Of a stretch of 49,422 bases of DNA, positions 16,327-24,308 are shown in pieces. The notes under the pieces are model-generated. The model searched no databases. It was not told the DNA's origin and worked only from the letters and a program-made list of their open reading frames with translations. Origin of the DNA: JBJKSO01 sp046703825 (GTDB taxonomy: Bacteria; Chloroflexota; Dormibacteria; Aeolococcales; Bog-877); the NCBI GenBank assembly GCA_046703825.1, contig JBJKSO010000102.1, forward strand, positions 1 through 49,422. The letters run 5' to 3'. The position numbers and the translations under genes were made by a program. Positions within the stretch are counted from its first letter, which is position 1, and each line of letters starts with the position of its first letter.

Positions 16327-17829
16327 TTAGCCCGCCAGCAACTCGGGCAGAACCGCCAGGGTCCTGGTCATAACTCCGGTCGGTCCTTTGGGCACCAGGT
16401 TCAGCAGCAGCGGTTCCGCGTGGTACGAGGAGGCGGCGATGTCCAGATGCACCCAGGGCCTACCGGCCACGAACTCCCTGAGGAAGATGGCGCCGCTGAT
16501 TGTCCCGGCGGCGGAGATCCCCGACGTGTTCCGTATGTCGGCGATGTCGCAGGTCAGCGCGATGTCGTGCTCCGGGTAGAGCGGGAGCTGCCAAACCCGC
16601 TCTCCCACCCGCTCGCCGGCAAGCCGGATCTGGTCCAGCAGGCTCTGGTCGTTGCCCATGGCCGCCGTCACCGGGTGACCCAGGGCCACGTTGGCGGAGC
16701 CGGTCAGGGTGGCTACGTCAACTAGGTGGGTGGCCCCCTTCTCGATGGCGTAGGCGAGCGCGTCGGCAAGCACCAGCCGCCCCTCGGCGTCGGTGTTGTT
16801 GATCTCCACCGTCCTGCCGTTCATGGCGGTGACCACGTCGCCCGGCTTGGTGGCACCCCCGCCGGGCATGTTCTCTGTCAGCGGGGCCAGCGCCATCACG
16901 TCCATGGCGGCGCCGAGGTCGGCGATGGTCACCAGCGCGTGGAGCACGGCGGCGGCGCCGCTCATGTCCGACTTCATGGTCACCATGCCGGGGTTGGGTT
17001 TGAGCGAGATCCCACCGGTATCGAAGGTGATGCCCTTGCCCACCAGGGCCAGCACCTTGTCAGTGACCGGCCCGGGGGAACGGTAGCGCAGCGCCACCAG
17101 CTTGGGGGGTTGGTGCGAGCCGCGGGCGACCGAGAGCAGGGTACCCATGCCCTTGCGCTCCATGTCCTCGCGCTCCAGAACCTCTATCTCCAGTCCGTGT
17201 TCGGCAGCGAGTCGGGTCGCGATCTCGGCGAAGTCGGTCGGGGTGAGCTGGTTCGCTGGCTGCCACTGCAGGATCCGAGCGGCGTTGGCCGCCTCGGCCA
17301 GCCTGGCTCCCCGCGCCAGGGCAGAGTCGAGGTCAGCCGACCGACCCAGCCCCAGCACCAGCAACTGCTCCACCTGGTCCAGCGAGGCCCCGGTCTTGAG
17401 CTGGCCGACGTGGTAGTTGCCAAGCCCGATCCCCTCGGCCACAGCTTGGGCGACCACGGCCGCGCCCCCGCCCAGGACGGAGACCAGACCGGGCTCCACC
17501 AGCACGGCCAGGCTGCGGCAGGCGCCACGGGTCTGGCGGGCGGCGAACTGGAGGGCGTTGCGCAGCCGGTAGCCGTCGAGCAACTCCGGACGGCCCAGTC
17601 CGAGAAGCACCACCCGCGGGGCCGGGAGCCGGCCCAGGGTGCGAACCAAGGTGCGCTCGGGGAACTTGCCAGTCACCTCGCCCTGCTCGCGCGCGAAGCT
17701 CAAGGCGCCGCCCAGGGCCTGATCGAGGCTCGCGGTCGCCGCCTCGAACTCACGGCCGGGGAAGTAGGGAACGATCAGGGCATCGACGTCGCACTCGGTG
17801 GCCTGGGTGTCGGCGCTGACGGCTTGCAA
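16327..17829 (-). CDS. pepA: Leucyl aminopeptidase (M17 family)
   Basis: A 500-residue cytosolic dizinc aminopeptidase that releases N-terminal residues from peptides; hexameric in the family. The C-terminal catalytic domain has the expected ligands in V-G-K-G-I-T-F-D-T-G-G-I-S-L-K-P, M-K-S-D-M-S-G-A and the signature N-T-D-A-E-G-R-L. The N-terminal macro-like domain covers about residues 1-165. The TTG start follows AGGAGGT with normal spacing. It is third in a minus-strand group after a 75-residue protein and an HTH protein, 15 nt after the latter. E. coli PepA also binds DNA, but nothing here tests that. Confidence 0.93.
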   Translation of the reverse strand: MQAVSADTQATECDVDALIVPYFPGREFEAATASLDQALGGALSFAREQGEVTGKFPERTLVRTLGRLPAPRVVLLGLGRPELLDGYRLRNALQFAARQTRGACRSLAVLVEPGLVSVLGGGAAVVAQAVAEGIGLGNYHVGQLKTGASLDQVEQLLVLGLGRSADLDSALARGARLAEAANAARILQWQPANQLTPTDFAEIATRLAAEHGLEIEVLEREDMERKGMGTLLSVARGSHQPPKLVALRYRSPGPVTDKVLALVGKGITFDTGGISLKPNPGMVTMKSDMSGAAAVLHALVTIADLGAAMDVMALAPLTENMPGGGATKPGDVVTAMNGRTVEINNTDAEGRLVLADALAYAIEKGATHLVDVATLTGSANVALGHPVTAAMGNDQSLLDQIRLAGERVGERVWQLPLYPEHDIALTCDIADIRNTSGISAAGTISGAIFLREFVAGRPWVHLDIAASSYHAEPLLLNLVPKGPTGVMTRTLAVLPELLAG

Positions 17830-17844
17830 AGGCGTACCTCCTGG

Positions 17845-18069
17845 TCAGGGCCGCGGGCGCGGCGGCCGGCGGGTCCTCAAACTCGCGCGCAAGCGCTCCA
17901 CGTCCTGCGACGTAAAGCGGTTACGACCCAATTTGTCCTGGGCGCTGGCGTGGGCCCGCCCCTCGCGGATCCAGTTGATCACCACCTGGGGCTTGACCCC
18001 GAGCAGGCGAGCCACCTCCACCGGGCCGAGCAGGGACTCGGCCTCGGAGTCAACTTCGGAATTCGGCAA
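17845..18069 (-). CDS. Small helix-turn-helix (MerR/excisionase-like) protein
   Basis: A 74-residue protein with a helix-turn-helix of the excisionase/MerR_1 type: L-L-G-P-V-E-V-A-R-L-L-G-V-K followed by the wing-like stretch L-G-R-N-R-F-T-S-Q-D-V-E-R-L. The C-terminal tail is Arg/Pro-rich. I chose TTG 18069 because GGAGG precedes it by 5 nt; the GTG at 18075 lies within that site. It sits 28 nt after the 75-residue gene and 15 nt before pepA, so it is probably co-transcribed. No phage or integrase gene is nearby, which argues for a chromosomal regulator rather than an excisionase. Confidence 0.7.
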   Translation of the reverse strand: MPNSEVDSEAESLLGPVEVARLLGVKPQVVINWIREGRAHASAQDKLGRNRFTSQDVERLRASLRTRRPPRPRP

Positions 18070-18097
18070 CGCCACCTCCGCTGGCCACCGTGCGGCG

Positions 18098-18325
18098 TCA
18101 GTGATGGGGGTCGAACCGGACTTCGGCGAGACCCTCGATCCAGTCGTTGAGCGCCGCCTCGATGGAGCGCCGGACCGCCGGGGTGAACACGACCACGTAG
18201 TTGGACGTGGGGTGCGCCTGTACCACCACCTCGCCCGGGCGGGGTTGGGTGACGAAGACGCTGTCGCTGGCCGGCCCGGCCGGGACCACGCCGCGGACCC
18301 TCGCGGTCAGCTCGGCATCGTTCAC
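18098..18325 (-). CDS. Small hypothetical protein
   Basis: A 75-residue protein beginning V-N-D-A-E-L-T-A-R-V. It consists of beta-rich stretches (V-F-V-T-Q-P, V-V-V-Q-A-H, Y-V-V-V-F-T-P) and a C-terminal helix (R-S-I-E-A-A-L-N-D-W-I-E-G-L). It is not recognised. The frame continues to an ATG at 18400, but those extra 25 residues are low-complexity Pro/Ala/Gly. GATTAT lies 8 nt before the GTG at 18325, so a leaderless start there is preferred. First gene of the group with the HTH protein and pepA; divergent from the Rieske-fold gene. Confidence 0.55.
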   Translation of the reverse strand: MNDAELTARVRGVVPAGPASDSVFVTQPRPGEVVVQAHPTSNYVVVFTPAVRRSIEAALNDWIEGLAEVRFDPHH

Positions 18326-18333
18326 GAATTGGA

Positions 18334-18339
18334 ATAATC
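18334..18339 (-). promoter_or_regulatory. -10 box (GATTAT) for minus-strand leaderless start
   Basis: GATTAT on the minus strand is 8 nt before the GTG at 18325, which has no ribosome-binding site. A second GATTAT lies at 18411-18406, 5 nt before the alternative ATG at 18400, so the start choice remains open. Confidence 0.4.
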
Positions 18340-18404
18340 GCAGAGCGGCCGGCCCAGGTGCCGCCCCGCTCCCGGGCGGGCGCTGGCGGGGGGGCACCAT
18401 TCGG

Positions 18405-18410
18405 CATAAT
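18405..18410 (+). promoter_or_regulatory. -10 box (CATAAT) for Rieske-fold gene
   Basis: CATAAT ends 7 nt before the GTG at 18418, with no Shine-Dalgarno sequence between. The placement fits a leaderless transcript beginning at the GTG. It overlaps a possible minus-strand -10 in the same palindromic bases. Confidence 0.5.
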
Positions 18411-18417
18411 CGCCGCG

Positions 18418-18753
18418 GTGGCTGACTTCGTACCGGTTTGCCGGGTCAGTGACATCGCCGAGGGGACCGGACAAGTCCTCGACGCCGACGGGATCGAGGT
18501 CGCGGTCTTCAACGTCGGGGGAGTCTTCCACGCCCTGGAGAACGCCTGCGCCAGCGGCGGTTCCATCGGGGAGGGGGTGCTGCGCGGCCACATCATCACC
18601 TGCCCTTTGGACGGCGAGACCTACGACGTGCGCACCGGCATCTCTCCCATCACCGACGCCATCTTTGTGCGCCACTTCGACGTCAGAGTGGACGGCAGCG
18701 CCACGGTCCTGGTGCGCCTGGAGCCGACCGAAGACGAGGACGAGGAGCTCTGA
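18418..18753 (+). CDS. Rieske-fold small protein lacking both His ligands
   Basis: A 111-residue protein with the fold signature of small Rieske ferredoxins/NirD-like proteins: V-F-H-A-L-E-N-A-C-A-S-G-G-S near residue 40 and I-I-T-C-P-L-D-G-E-T-Y-D-V-R-T-G near residue 60. In a Rieske site these are C-x-H and C-x-x-H. Here the first pair is C44/S46 and the second C62/D65, so both Cys residues remain but both His ligands are missing. A canonical [2Fe-2S] Rieske cluster is therefore unlikely. The C-terminus is very acidic (E-D-E-D-E-E-L). GTG 18418 follows CATAAT by 7 nt. Its stop overlaps the CTG start proposed for the Ppx/GppA gene. Confidence 0.8.
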   Translation: MADFVPVCRVSDIAEGTGQVLDADGIEVAVFNVGGVFHALENACASGGSIGEGVLRGHIITCPLDGETYDVRTGISPITDAIFVRHFDVRVDGSATVLVRLEPTEDEDEEL

Positions 18754-19724
18754 ACCGCAGACTGGGCGCGATCGACGTCGGGTCCAACACCGTCCACCTC
18801 TTGGTCGCCACGTTCACCAACGAGGGTCTCTCCCAACGCGCCCATGCGGTGCAGCTCCTGGGGCTGGGCGCGGAGGTGGCAGCCCGGGGCAGCCTGGGTC
18901 CTGAGCTGGTCGGGAGCACCGCCGCGCTCGTGACCACCATGGTCGAGCTGGCACGCGCCGACGGGGCGGAGAGGGTCGGCATCGTCGCCACCGAGGCGGT
19001 TCGCAACGCCGCAGACTCCAGCGAGCTGAGCCACGCCGTCTTCGAGCGGTGCGGAGAACGCGTGCGGATCCTCGCCGGCGAACAGGAGGCGCGGCTCAGC
19101 TACCTAGGGGCAACCGCCTTCAAGGTCCCGCCTGGGCAGGCGGCCAGCGTGGTCGACATCGGCGGGGGCAGCACCGAGGTGGTCAACGGGCTAGGAACCC
19201 GCCCCGGCGCCGCCACCAGTCTCAAGCTAGGTTCAGACCGCATCCTCAACCTGATTCGCGCCTCTGACCCGCCCACGCCGCGGCAGCTGGCCGATGCCGA
19301 GGCGCGCATCTCGATGGTGCTGGAAACGCTTGCTCAGGCGGAGATGAGCGGCTCTCTGATCGCTACCGGCGGCACTGCTGCCAACCTGCCGGTGCTGCTC
19401 GGACTGCGGCCTGCTCCCGACGAGGGCAAGCTAGAGCTCCAGACCGAGTCCGGAGAGGCCTGGACCAATCTGCAGCGCGCCCAGGTGGAGGCGGCCGCCG
19501 TCACCCTGGCCGGGGAGCCGAGCGCCTCGGTGGCGGAGCGCACCGGGCTCAGCCCGCGCCGCGCCCGGCTCATGTGCGGCGGGGTGGCGATCCTCCTGGG
19601 GCTGCTGGAACGCTCGGGAGTACCGGAGGTCACGGTCACCGAGCGCGGCCTGCGCGATGGTGTGGTGCTGGCGATCGGGGTGACCGCGGAGCCCAGCGCC
19701 GCGGGGGGCGTCACGGTCACGTAG
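18750..19724 (+). CDS. Ppx/GppA family exopolyphosphatase-like phosphatase
   Basis: A 324-residue ASKHA-fold protein of the family that hydrolyses polyphosphate or pppGpp. Motifs: phosphate-1 A-I-D-V-G-S-N-T-V-H-L-L-V at the N-terminus, A-T-E-A-V-R-N-A, G-E-Q-E-A-R-L-S-Y-L-G, D-I-G-G-G-S-T-E-V-V and A-T-G-G-T-A-A-N-L. The essential N-terminal motif lies upstream of the first TTG (18801). The only candidate starts that retain it are CTG codons: 18750 (CTGA overlap with the previous stop) or 18762. I annotate 18750; AGGAG lies just upstream at tight spacing. There is no C-terminal HD domain, as in short-form members. Confidence 0.85.
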   Translation: MNRRLGAIDVGSNTVHLLVATFTNEGLSQRAHAVQLLGLGAEVAARGSLGPELVGSTAALVTTMVELARADGAERVGIVATEAVRNAADSSELSHAVFERCGERVRILAGEQEARLSYLGATAFKVPPGQAASVVDIGGGSTEVVNGLGTRPGAATSLKLGSDRILNLIRASDPPTPRQLADAEARISMVLETLAQAEMSGSLIATGGTAANLPVLLGLRPAPDEGKLELQTESGEAWTNLQRAQVEAAAVTLAGEPSASVAERTGLSPRRARLMCGGVAILLGLLERSGVPEVTVTERGLRDGVVLAIGVTAEPSAAGGVTVT

Positions 19725-19759
19725 CACCCCGGCGATCAGCGTCTCCCCGGCCATCCGCC

Positions 19760-19765
19760 TAAGCT
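19760..19765 (+). promoter_or_regulatory. -10 box (TAAGCT) for PHP gene
   Basis: TAAGCT ends 6 nt before the GTG at 19772. No Shine-Dalgarno sequence is present, so a leaderless transcript is likely. An adjoining GTG at 19769 is the alternative start. Confidence 0.5.
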
Positions 19766-19771
19766 GAAGTG

Positions 19772-20461
19772 GTGCCCGTCTTCGACTTCCACACCCACAC
19801 CACCATCTCCGACGGCCACGCCGCGCCGCTGGCGATGGCCCAGCGCTGCCAGACCAACGGCTACGCCGCCTACGTTTGCAGCGACCACGTCGACGAGTCC
19901 TCGGTCGAGTACCGGGTGCCCGAGATCGTCAGTGCCTGCGCGCACGTCGAGGCGGAACTGGGGATGGCCGCCATCCCCGCGGTCGAGGTGACCCGGGTCG
20001 CTCCCGGTCGGGTGGCGGCCGTGGCCGCCCGAGCCCGCTCGCTGGGCGCGCGGCTGGTGGTGGTGCACGGAGAGACCATCGGTGACTTCCCTCAGCCCGG
20101 CCTCAACCTGGCGGCGGCGCGGTGCTCCGACGTCGACATCCTCGGCCACCCCGGCCTGATCTCGGCAGCAGCGGCCGAAGCAGCCCGTGAGAACGGCATC
20201 CACCTCGAGATCAGCGCCGCCGGATTGCACGGCCTCACCAACGGCCACGTGGCTCAGGTGGCGGTGCGCTTGGGGGTGCCGATGGTGCTGGACTCGGACG
20301 CCCACCGGGTGGAGAGTCTCTTGACCGAGGAGCGTGTCCGCCAGGTGCTCGAGGGTTGTGGGCTGGATCCGGCCGCCGTCACTCGCGCGGCGGCACTGGC
20401 CCCCTGGGATGTGCTCGCGCGGCGGGGGATCGAGTTGCCGACGGCCGTGCCCAGCCGCTGA
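19772..20461 (+). CDS. PHP-domain phosphoesterase
   Basis: A 229-residue cytoplasmic metal-dependent phosphoesterase. The PHP signatures are in order: F-H-T-H-T-T-I-S-D-G (residues about 6-15), C-S-D-H-V-D, V-E-V-T-R, V-V-H-G-E-T, I-L-G-H-P-G and D-S-D-A-H-R. These residues form the trinuclear metal site of histidinol-phosphatase-like and nucleoside-phosphatase PHP proteins. The substrate is not evident, and no histidine biosynthesis genes are nearby. It begins 47 nt after the Ppx/GppA stop but has its own -10 box. Confidence 0.85.
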   Translation: MPVFDFHTHTTISDGHAAPLAMAQRCQTNGYAAYVCSDHVDESSVEYRVPEIVSACAHVEAELGMAAIPAVEVTRVAPGRVAAVAARARSLGARLVVVHGETIGDFPQPGLNLAAARCSDVDILGHPGLISAAAAEAARENGIHLEISAAGLHGLTNGHVAQVAVRLGVPMVLDSDAHRVESLLTEERVRQVLEGCGLDPAAVTRAAALAPWDVLARRGIELPTAVPSR

Positions 20462-20496
20462 GGAGCCCGGCTAGACAGCTCCGAGGTACTTGCCGG

Positions 20497-21171
20497 TCAT
20501 CCGCTGTTGCCATTCCCCTGGCCGCCGCCCCCACTCGGTTGACCATTCCCTCCGCCGGGTGGACCACTGCCACCCGGGCCTCCGCCGGCCTTCGTGGGCG
20601 TGGGCGTTGGCGTGGGGGTCGGGACCGGCGTCGGGGTCGGAACGTAGTTCGTCGGCACCGACTCCACATCGTTGAGGCTGGTGACAACCAGGGTCCCGCC
20701 GGAGCCGGCGGCGAAGGTCACGGTCACCGCCTCCCCCGGAATCAGTGAGGCGAGGTTGGCGGCTGCCCCACCACGGGTGATCGTGGTCTTGGCCGTGACG
20801 GTCGCCTCAACCGTCCCCTGGCCCGCCAACTGGACCGCCACCACGTTCTGGCTCACCAGGACCGCGACCAGGGTTCCCGAGATGGGCTTGCCCACCAGAG
20901 CGGCCAGCTTGGCCGAACCGGGGTGTTTCGTAGCTGCAGGGCCGGACCCGGGGACGGGGGTTGGATGGGTGGCGAAGATGGTTTTGCTGGCGGCAACCAG
21001 CCCCGCCGCCAGGACCCCGGCAGCGACGATCGCCAGCAGGGCCATGAAGAGCAGGCCCATGCCGTGGAAGCGGGTGCGCTTGCGGGGCGCCTGGCGCTTG
21101 CCGGCGCGGACCCTATTCTCTCGGGGGAACGCGGGCTGCGCCTCGGGGAGCTCGAGCTGAGACAAGCGCAT
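20497..21171 (-). CDS. Membrane-anchored protein with DUF5666-like beta domain and Pro-Thr tail
   Basis: A 224-residue protein: a basic cytoplasmic N-terminus (residues 1-40, many Arg/Lys), one membrane helix (about 41-63) and an extracytoplasmic beta-rich domain (about 85-170; G-K-P-I-S-G-T-L-V-A-V, I-T-R-G-G, I-P-G-E-A-V-T-V). That domain resembles DUF5666/OB-like repeats of secreted proteins. It ends in a Pro/Thr repeat and a Gly/Pro/Asn-rich tail, suggesting a surface or wall-spanning linker. ATG 21171 follows a strong AGGAGG. The frame extends to 21267, which overlaps leuS. Divergent from leuS. Function unknown. Confidence 0.65.
   Translation of the reverse strand: MRLSQLELPEAQPAFPRENRVRAGKRQAPRKRTRFHGMGLLFMALLAIVAAGVLAAGLVAASKTIFATHPTPVPGSGPAATKHPGSAKLAALVGKPISGTLVAVLVSQNVVAVQLAGQGTVEATVTAKTTITRGGAAANLASLIPGEAVTVTFAAGSGGTLVVTSLNDVESVPTNYVPTPTPVPTPTPTPTPTKAGGGPGGSGPPGGGNGQPSGGGGQGNGNSG
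20594..20643 (-). repeat. Short Pro-Thr coding repeat
   Basis: Runs of 6-nt units coding P-T (P-T-P-T-P-V-P-T-P-T-P-T-P-T-P-T) lie in the tail of the membrane-anchored protein. A repeat of this kind can change length by slippage and probably makes an extended extracellular linker. Confidence 0.6.
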
Positions 21172-21246
21172 TTCCTCCTGGGCCGGGACCGGGCGCCTAG
21201 CGGCGGAGTATATCGGCGCCCGCCGATCGGGCCCCGCAAGCGACTG

Positions 21247-21252
21247 TAGAAT
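21247..21252 (+). promoter_or_regulatory. -10 box (TAGAAT) for leuS
   Basis: TAGAAT ends 13 nt before the ATG at 21266, predicting a leader of only about 7 nt. It overlaps the ATG at 21251, which supports 21266 as the start. Confidence 0.45.
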
Positions 21253-21265
21253 GGGCAGCCCACCC

Positions 21266-23689
21266 ATGGCACCGCTATACGACCACGGCGCGATCGAGGC
21301 GAAGTGGCGGCGGCGCTGGCGAGATAGCCATCTCTATGAGCTGCCGCTGGCTGATGTCCCGCGTCCCTACTACAACCTGATGATGTTCCCCTACCCCTCC
21401 GCCGAGGGGTTGCACGTCGGGAACATGTTCACGTTCTCTGGCGTCGACGCCCACGGCCGCTACCGGCGCATGCAGGGGTTGGACGTCTTTGAGCCGATCG
21501 GCTACGACGCCTTCGGGATCCACAGCGAGAACTTCGCCCTGCGGGTCGGGCGCCACCCCAAAGAGCTGATCGCCAGCAACGTTCGGCGCTTCCGGGCACA
21601 GCTGGAGCGCTTGGGAGCTCAGTTCGACTGGAGCCGGGCGGTGGACACCACAGACCCTCGCTACTACCGCTGGACCCAGTGGCTGTTTCTCACTCTTTGG
21701 CGGGGAGGGCTCGCCTACCGGGCTCGGCGCAGCGTCAAGTGGTGCCCGCAGGACCTCACGGTGCTCGCCGATGAGCAGGTCTTGGCGGACGGCACCTGCG
21801 AGCGGTGCGGCGCTCAGGTCATCGAGCGCGAGCTGGAGCAGTGGTTCCTGCGCATCACCGCGTACACCGAGCGGCTGCTGGAGCACCTCGACTACCTCGA
21901 CTGGGCGGAGAGCACCAAGCTGCTGCAGCGACACTGGATCGGCAAGAGCGTCGGCGCCCTGCTGGACTTTCCGGTTGACGGGTCGGACCCGGTGAGGGTC
22001 TTCAGCACACGCCCCGACACGGTGTTCGGCGCCACCTTCATGGTGCTGGCTCCGGACCACCCCCGCACCCTGGAGCTGACGGCTCCGGAGCGCCGGGGCG
22101 AGGTCGAGCGCTACGTCGCCGAAGCCGGACGCCGCCGGATCGCCGGCGGGCTCCAGGATCAGGCCCCCACCAGCGGGATCGCCCTGGGACGGTATGCCCG
22201 CCACCCGTTCACCGGCGCTCCCGTGCCCCTCTTCGCCGCCGAGTACGTGCTGGCCGGCTACGGGACCGGCGCGATCATGGCCGTCCCCGCCCACGACGCC
22301 CGCGACCACGCCTTCGCCGAGGACCATGGGCTCCCGATCGTCCAGGTGGTGGCCGGCGGAGCCAGCGCCGGAGGAGTGCACTCGGGGTCGGGGGCGCTCA
22401 TCAACAGCGGGCACTTCGACGGTCTGGGAGCTCCCTACCCGGCGGCCGAGCTGCTCACCGCCGCCCTGGCCGAGAAGGGGTTGGGCCAGAAGCACGTGAC
22501 CTACAAGCTGCGCGACTGGGGCATCAGCCGGCAGCGGTACTGGGGTCCACCGATCCCGGTGATCTACTGCCCGGAGCACGGCGCCCTGCCGGTGCCCGAG
22601 GATCAGCTTCCCGTCCTCTTGCCCTACATAGAGGACTTCCGCCCCCTGGGCACCGGTGAGTCGCCTCTGGCCCGGGATCCCGAGTTCCTCAACACCACCT
22701 GCCCCAGCTGCGGTGGGCCGGCCAAGCGTGAGACCGACGTCTCCGACACCTTCTTGGACAGCTCCTGGTACTTCCTGCGCTATCCCTCAGCCGACCGCGA
22801 CGAGGTCGCCTTCGACCCCGCACTGACCAAGAAGTGGCTGCCGGTGAACACCTATATCGGCGGCAACGAGCACGCGGTGCTGCATCTCCTCTACTCCCGC
22901 TTCGTAACCATGGCCCTGCACGACATGGGCTACTTGGACTTCGAGGAGCCGTTCACCCGATTCCGGACCAACGGCATGATCGTCATGGCTGGCGCCAAGA
23001 TGTCCAAGTCACGCGGCAACGTCGTGGGACCGGACGAGTACCTCGAGCGCTACGGTGCCGACGCCTTCCGTCTGTACTTGCTGTCGGTAGGCCCGTTCAG
23101 CGAGGGGGCGGACTTCAACGACAAGGGCATCAACGGGCCGGCGCGCTTCTTGGCCGGAGTGTTCTGGGTACTCGACCTGAGCCAGCGCCAGGGTTACTTG
23201 GAGCCAGAGCCGCCGGAGCTGGCCCGCGCCCGCCACCGCTGCATCCGCCAGGTGACAGCGGACACCCCGGAGCTCAAGTACAACACCGCGATCGCGGCCA
23301 TGATGACCCTGCTGAAGCGGCTGCGGGAGCATGGGGGCCCGGCCCCCAAGGTTGCCTTGGAGACGCTGGCGCTGCTGCTGGCACCGTATGCGCCCCACGC
23401 CGCCGAGGAGATGTGGGAGCGGCTGGGCGGCGCCTACTCCGTCCACCAGCAGCCTTGGCCCGAGGCCGAAGAGCGCTGGCTGGTGGAGGATCTGGTAACG
23501 GTCGTGGTCTGCGTCAACGGCAAGAAGCGGGACGAGCTGCAGGTGAGCCCAGAGCTGCCGGCGCCGGAGCTTGAGCGCTTGGCGCTGGAGCTACCCAAGG
23601 TGCGCAAGTGGATGGACGGGGCCCGACCCGAGCGGGTGGTGGTGGTGCCCCAGCACCAGATGGTGAACATCGTCCTTCCCGGCAGCTAG
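21266..23689 (+). CDS. leuS: Leucyl-tRNA synthetase
   Basis: An 807-residue class I aminoacyl-tRNA synthetase charging tRNA-Leu. The HIGH-type motif is H50-V-G-N53 in Y-P-S-A-E-G-L-H-V-G-N, and K-M-S-K-S is at residues 578-582. A CP1 editing domain is present (S-T-R-P-D-T-V-F-G-A-T-F and A-V-P-A-H-D-A-R-D-H), along with two zinc-type Cys pairs (C-E-R-C and C-P-S-C) and the LeuRS signature D-T-F-L-D-S-S-W-Y-F-L-R. The C-terminal extension (about the last 70 residues, V-V-V-C-V-N-G-K-K-R-D-E-L) is typical of bacterial LeuRS. The stop overlaps that of the convergent msrB by 4 nt. Confidence 0.96.
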   Translation: MAPLYDHGAIEAKWRRRWRDSHLYELPLADVPRPYYNLMMFPYPSAEGLHVGNMFTFSGVDAHGRYRRMQGLDVFEPIGYDAFGIHSENFALRVGRHPKELIASNVRRFRAQLERLGAQFDWSRAVDTTDPRYYRWTQWLFLTLWRGGLAYRARRSVKWCPQDLTVLADEQVLADGTCERCGAQVIERELEQWFLRITAYTERLLEHLDYLDWAESTKLLQRHWIGKSVGALLDFPVDGSDPVRVFSTRPDTVFGATFMVLAPDHPRTLELTAPERRGEVERYVAEAGRRRIAGGLQDQAPTSGIALGRYARHPFTGAPVPLFAAEYVLAGYGTGAIMAVPAHDARDHAFAEDHGLPIVQVVAGGASAGGVHSGSGALINSGHFDGLGAPYPAAELLTAALAEKGLGQKHVTYKLRDWGISRQRYWGPPIPVIYCPEHGALPVPEDQLPVLLPYIEDFRPLGTGESPLARDPEFLNTTCPSCGGPAKRETDVSDTFLDSSWYFLRYPSADRDEVAFDPALTKKWLPVNTYIGGNEHAVLHLLYSRFVTMALHDMGYLDFEEPFTRFRTNGMIVMAGAKMSKSRGNVVGPDEYLERYGADAFRLYLLSVGPFSEGADFNDKGINGPARFLAGVFWVLDLSQRQGYLEPEPPELARARHRCIRQVTADTPELKYNTAIAAMMTLLKRLREHGGPAPKVALETLALLLAPYAPHAAEEMWERLGGAYSVHQQPWPEAEERWLVEDLVTVVVCVNGKKRDELQVSPELPAPELERLALELPKVRKWMDGARPERVVVVPQHQMVNIVLPGS

Positions 23690-24123
23690 CCCGAGGGCGC
23701 CTCTCCCGACGACGGGTCCAGCTCCAGGCTGGTGGAATTAATGCACCAGCGTTCGCGACTGGGCCCCGGCCCGTCGTCGAACAGGTGCCCCATGTGGCCC
23801 CCGCAGCGCGCACAGCGGACCTCGGTGCGGCGCATCAATAAGCTGCGGTCCTCCCTAAGTTCCAGAGCCGTGCGCTCCACCGGGCTGCTGAAGCTGGGCC
23901 AGCCCGATCCGGAGTCGAACTGCGCTTCTGAGGAGAAGAGGACAGCGCCGCAGCCGGAGCAGCGGAACACCCCTTTCAGGCCGGGATGGGTGTACTTGCC
24001 CCCGAAGGGACGGTCGGTGCCGCCGCGCCGCAACACCTGATACTGCTCGGGGCTCAAGCGCTGACGCCACTCGTCATCCGAGAGTCCGACCGCTTCGAGC
24101 TCTACCCGTTCCGAATCCGCCAT
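23686..24123 (-). CDS. msrB: Peptide-methionine (R)-S-oxide reductase
   Basis: A 145-residue MsrB that repairs R-methionine sulfoxide in proteins. The zinc-binding Cys pairs are present (C-S-G-C and C-A-R-C), along with the fold motifs F-D-S-G-S-G-W-P-S-F, G-H-M-G-H-L-F-D-D-G-P and the catalytic Cys in R-W-C-I-N-S. The usual Tyr before this Cys is Trp. ATG 24123 is chosen with GAGGGTG upstream; the GTG at 24126 is also possible. No MsrA partner is nearby. Convergent with leuS and overlapping it by 4 nt. Confidence 0.93.
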   Translation of the reverse strand: MADSERVELEAVGLSDDEWRQRLSPEQYQVLRRGGTDRPFGGKYTHPGLKGVFRCSGCGAVLFSSEAQFDSGSGWPSFSSPVERTALELREDRSLLMRRTEVRCARCGGHMGHLFDDGPGPSRERWCINSTSLELDPSSGEAPSG

Positions 24124-24308
24124 CACGCACCCTCAAAAAGCTTCCCAACCGCCCTGGCCGCCGAGGACTCCTCCCAATCTTGCACCGTCCGCTCGTGAGA
24201 CCTGCCGTTGAGTAGCGGCAGGAACGCGCGATCCGCGCCTGAGACGGGCCGGCGACGGTCATTGCCCGCTGGAGCTAGACCGAGTGGGTGATAACCTCAG
24301 CGCATCCC

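Noticed and set aside
17845..18069. Excisionase of an integrated element
   Set aside because: The HTH type would allow it, but no integrase, attachment repeat or phage gene is nearby, and it is closely spaced with pepA.
20594..20643. CRISPR-like or tandem DNA repeat
   Set aside because: The repeat is a short coding Pro-Thr tract in frame with a membrane-anchored protein; no spacers. No CRISPR array was seen anywhere in the window.
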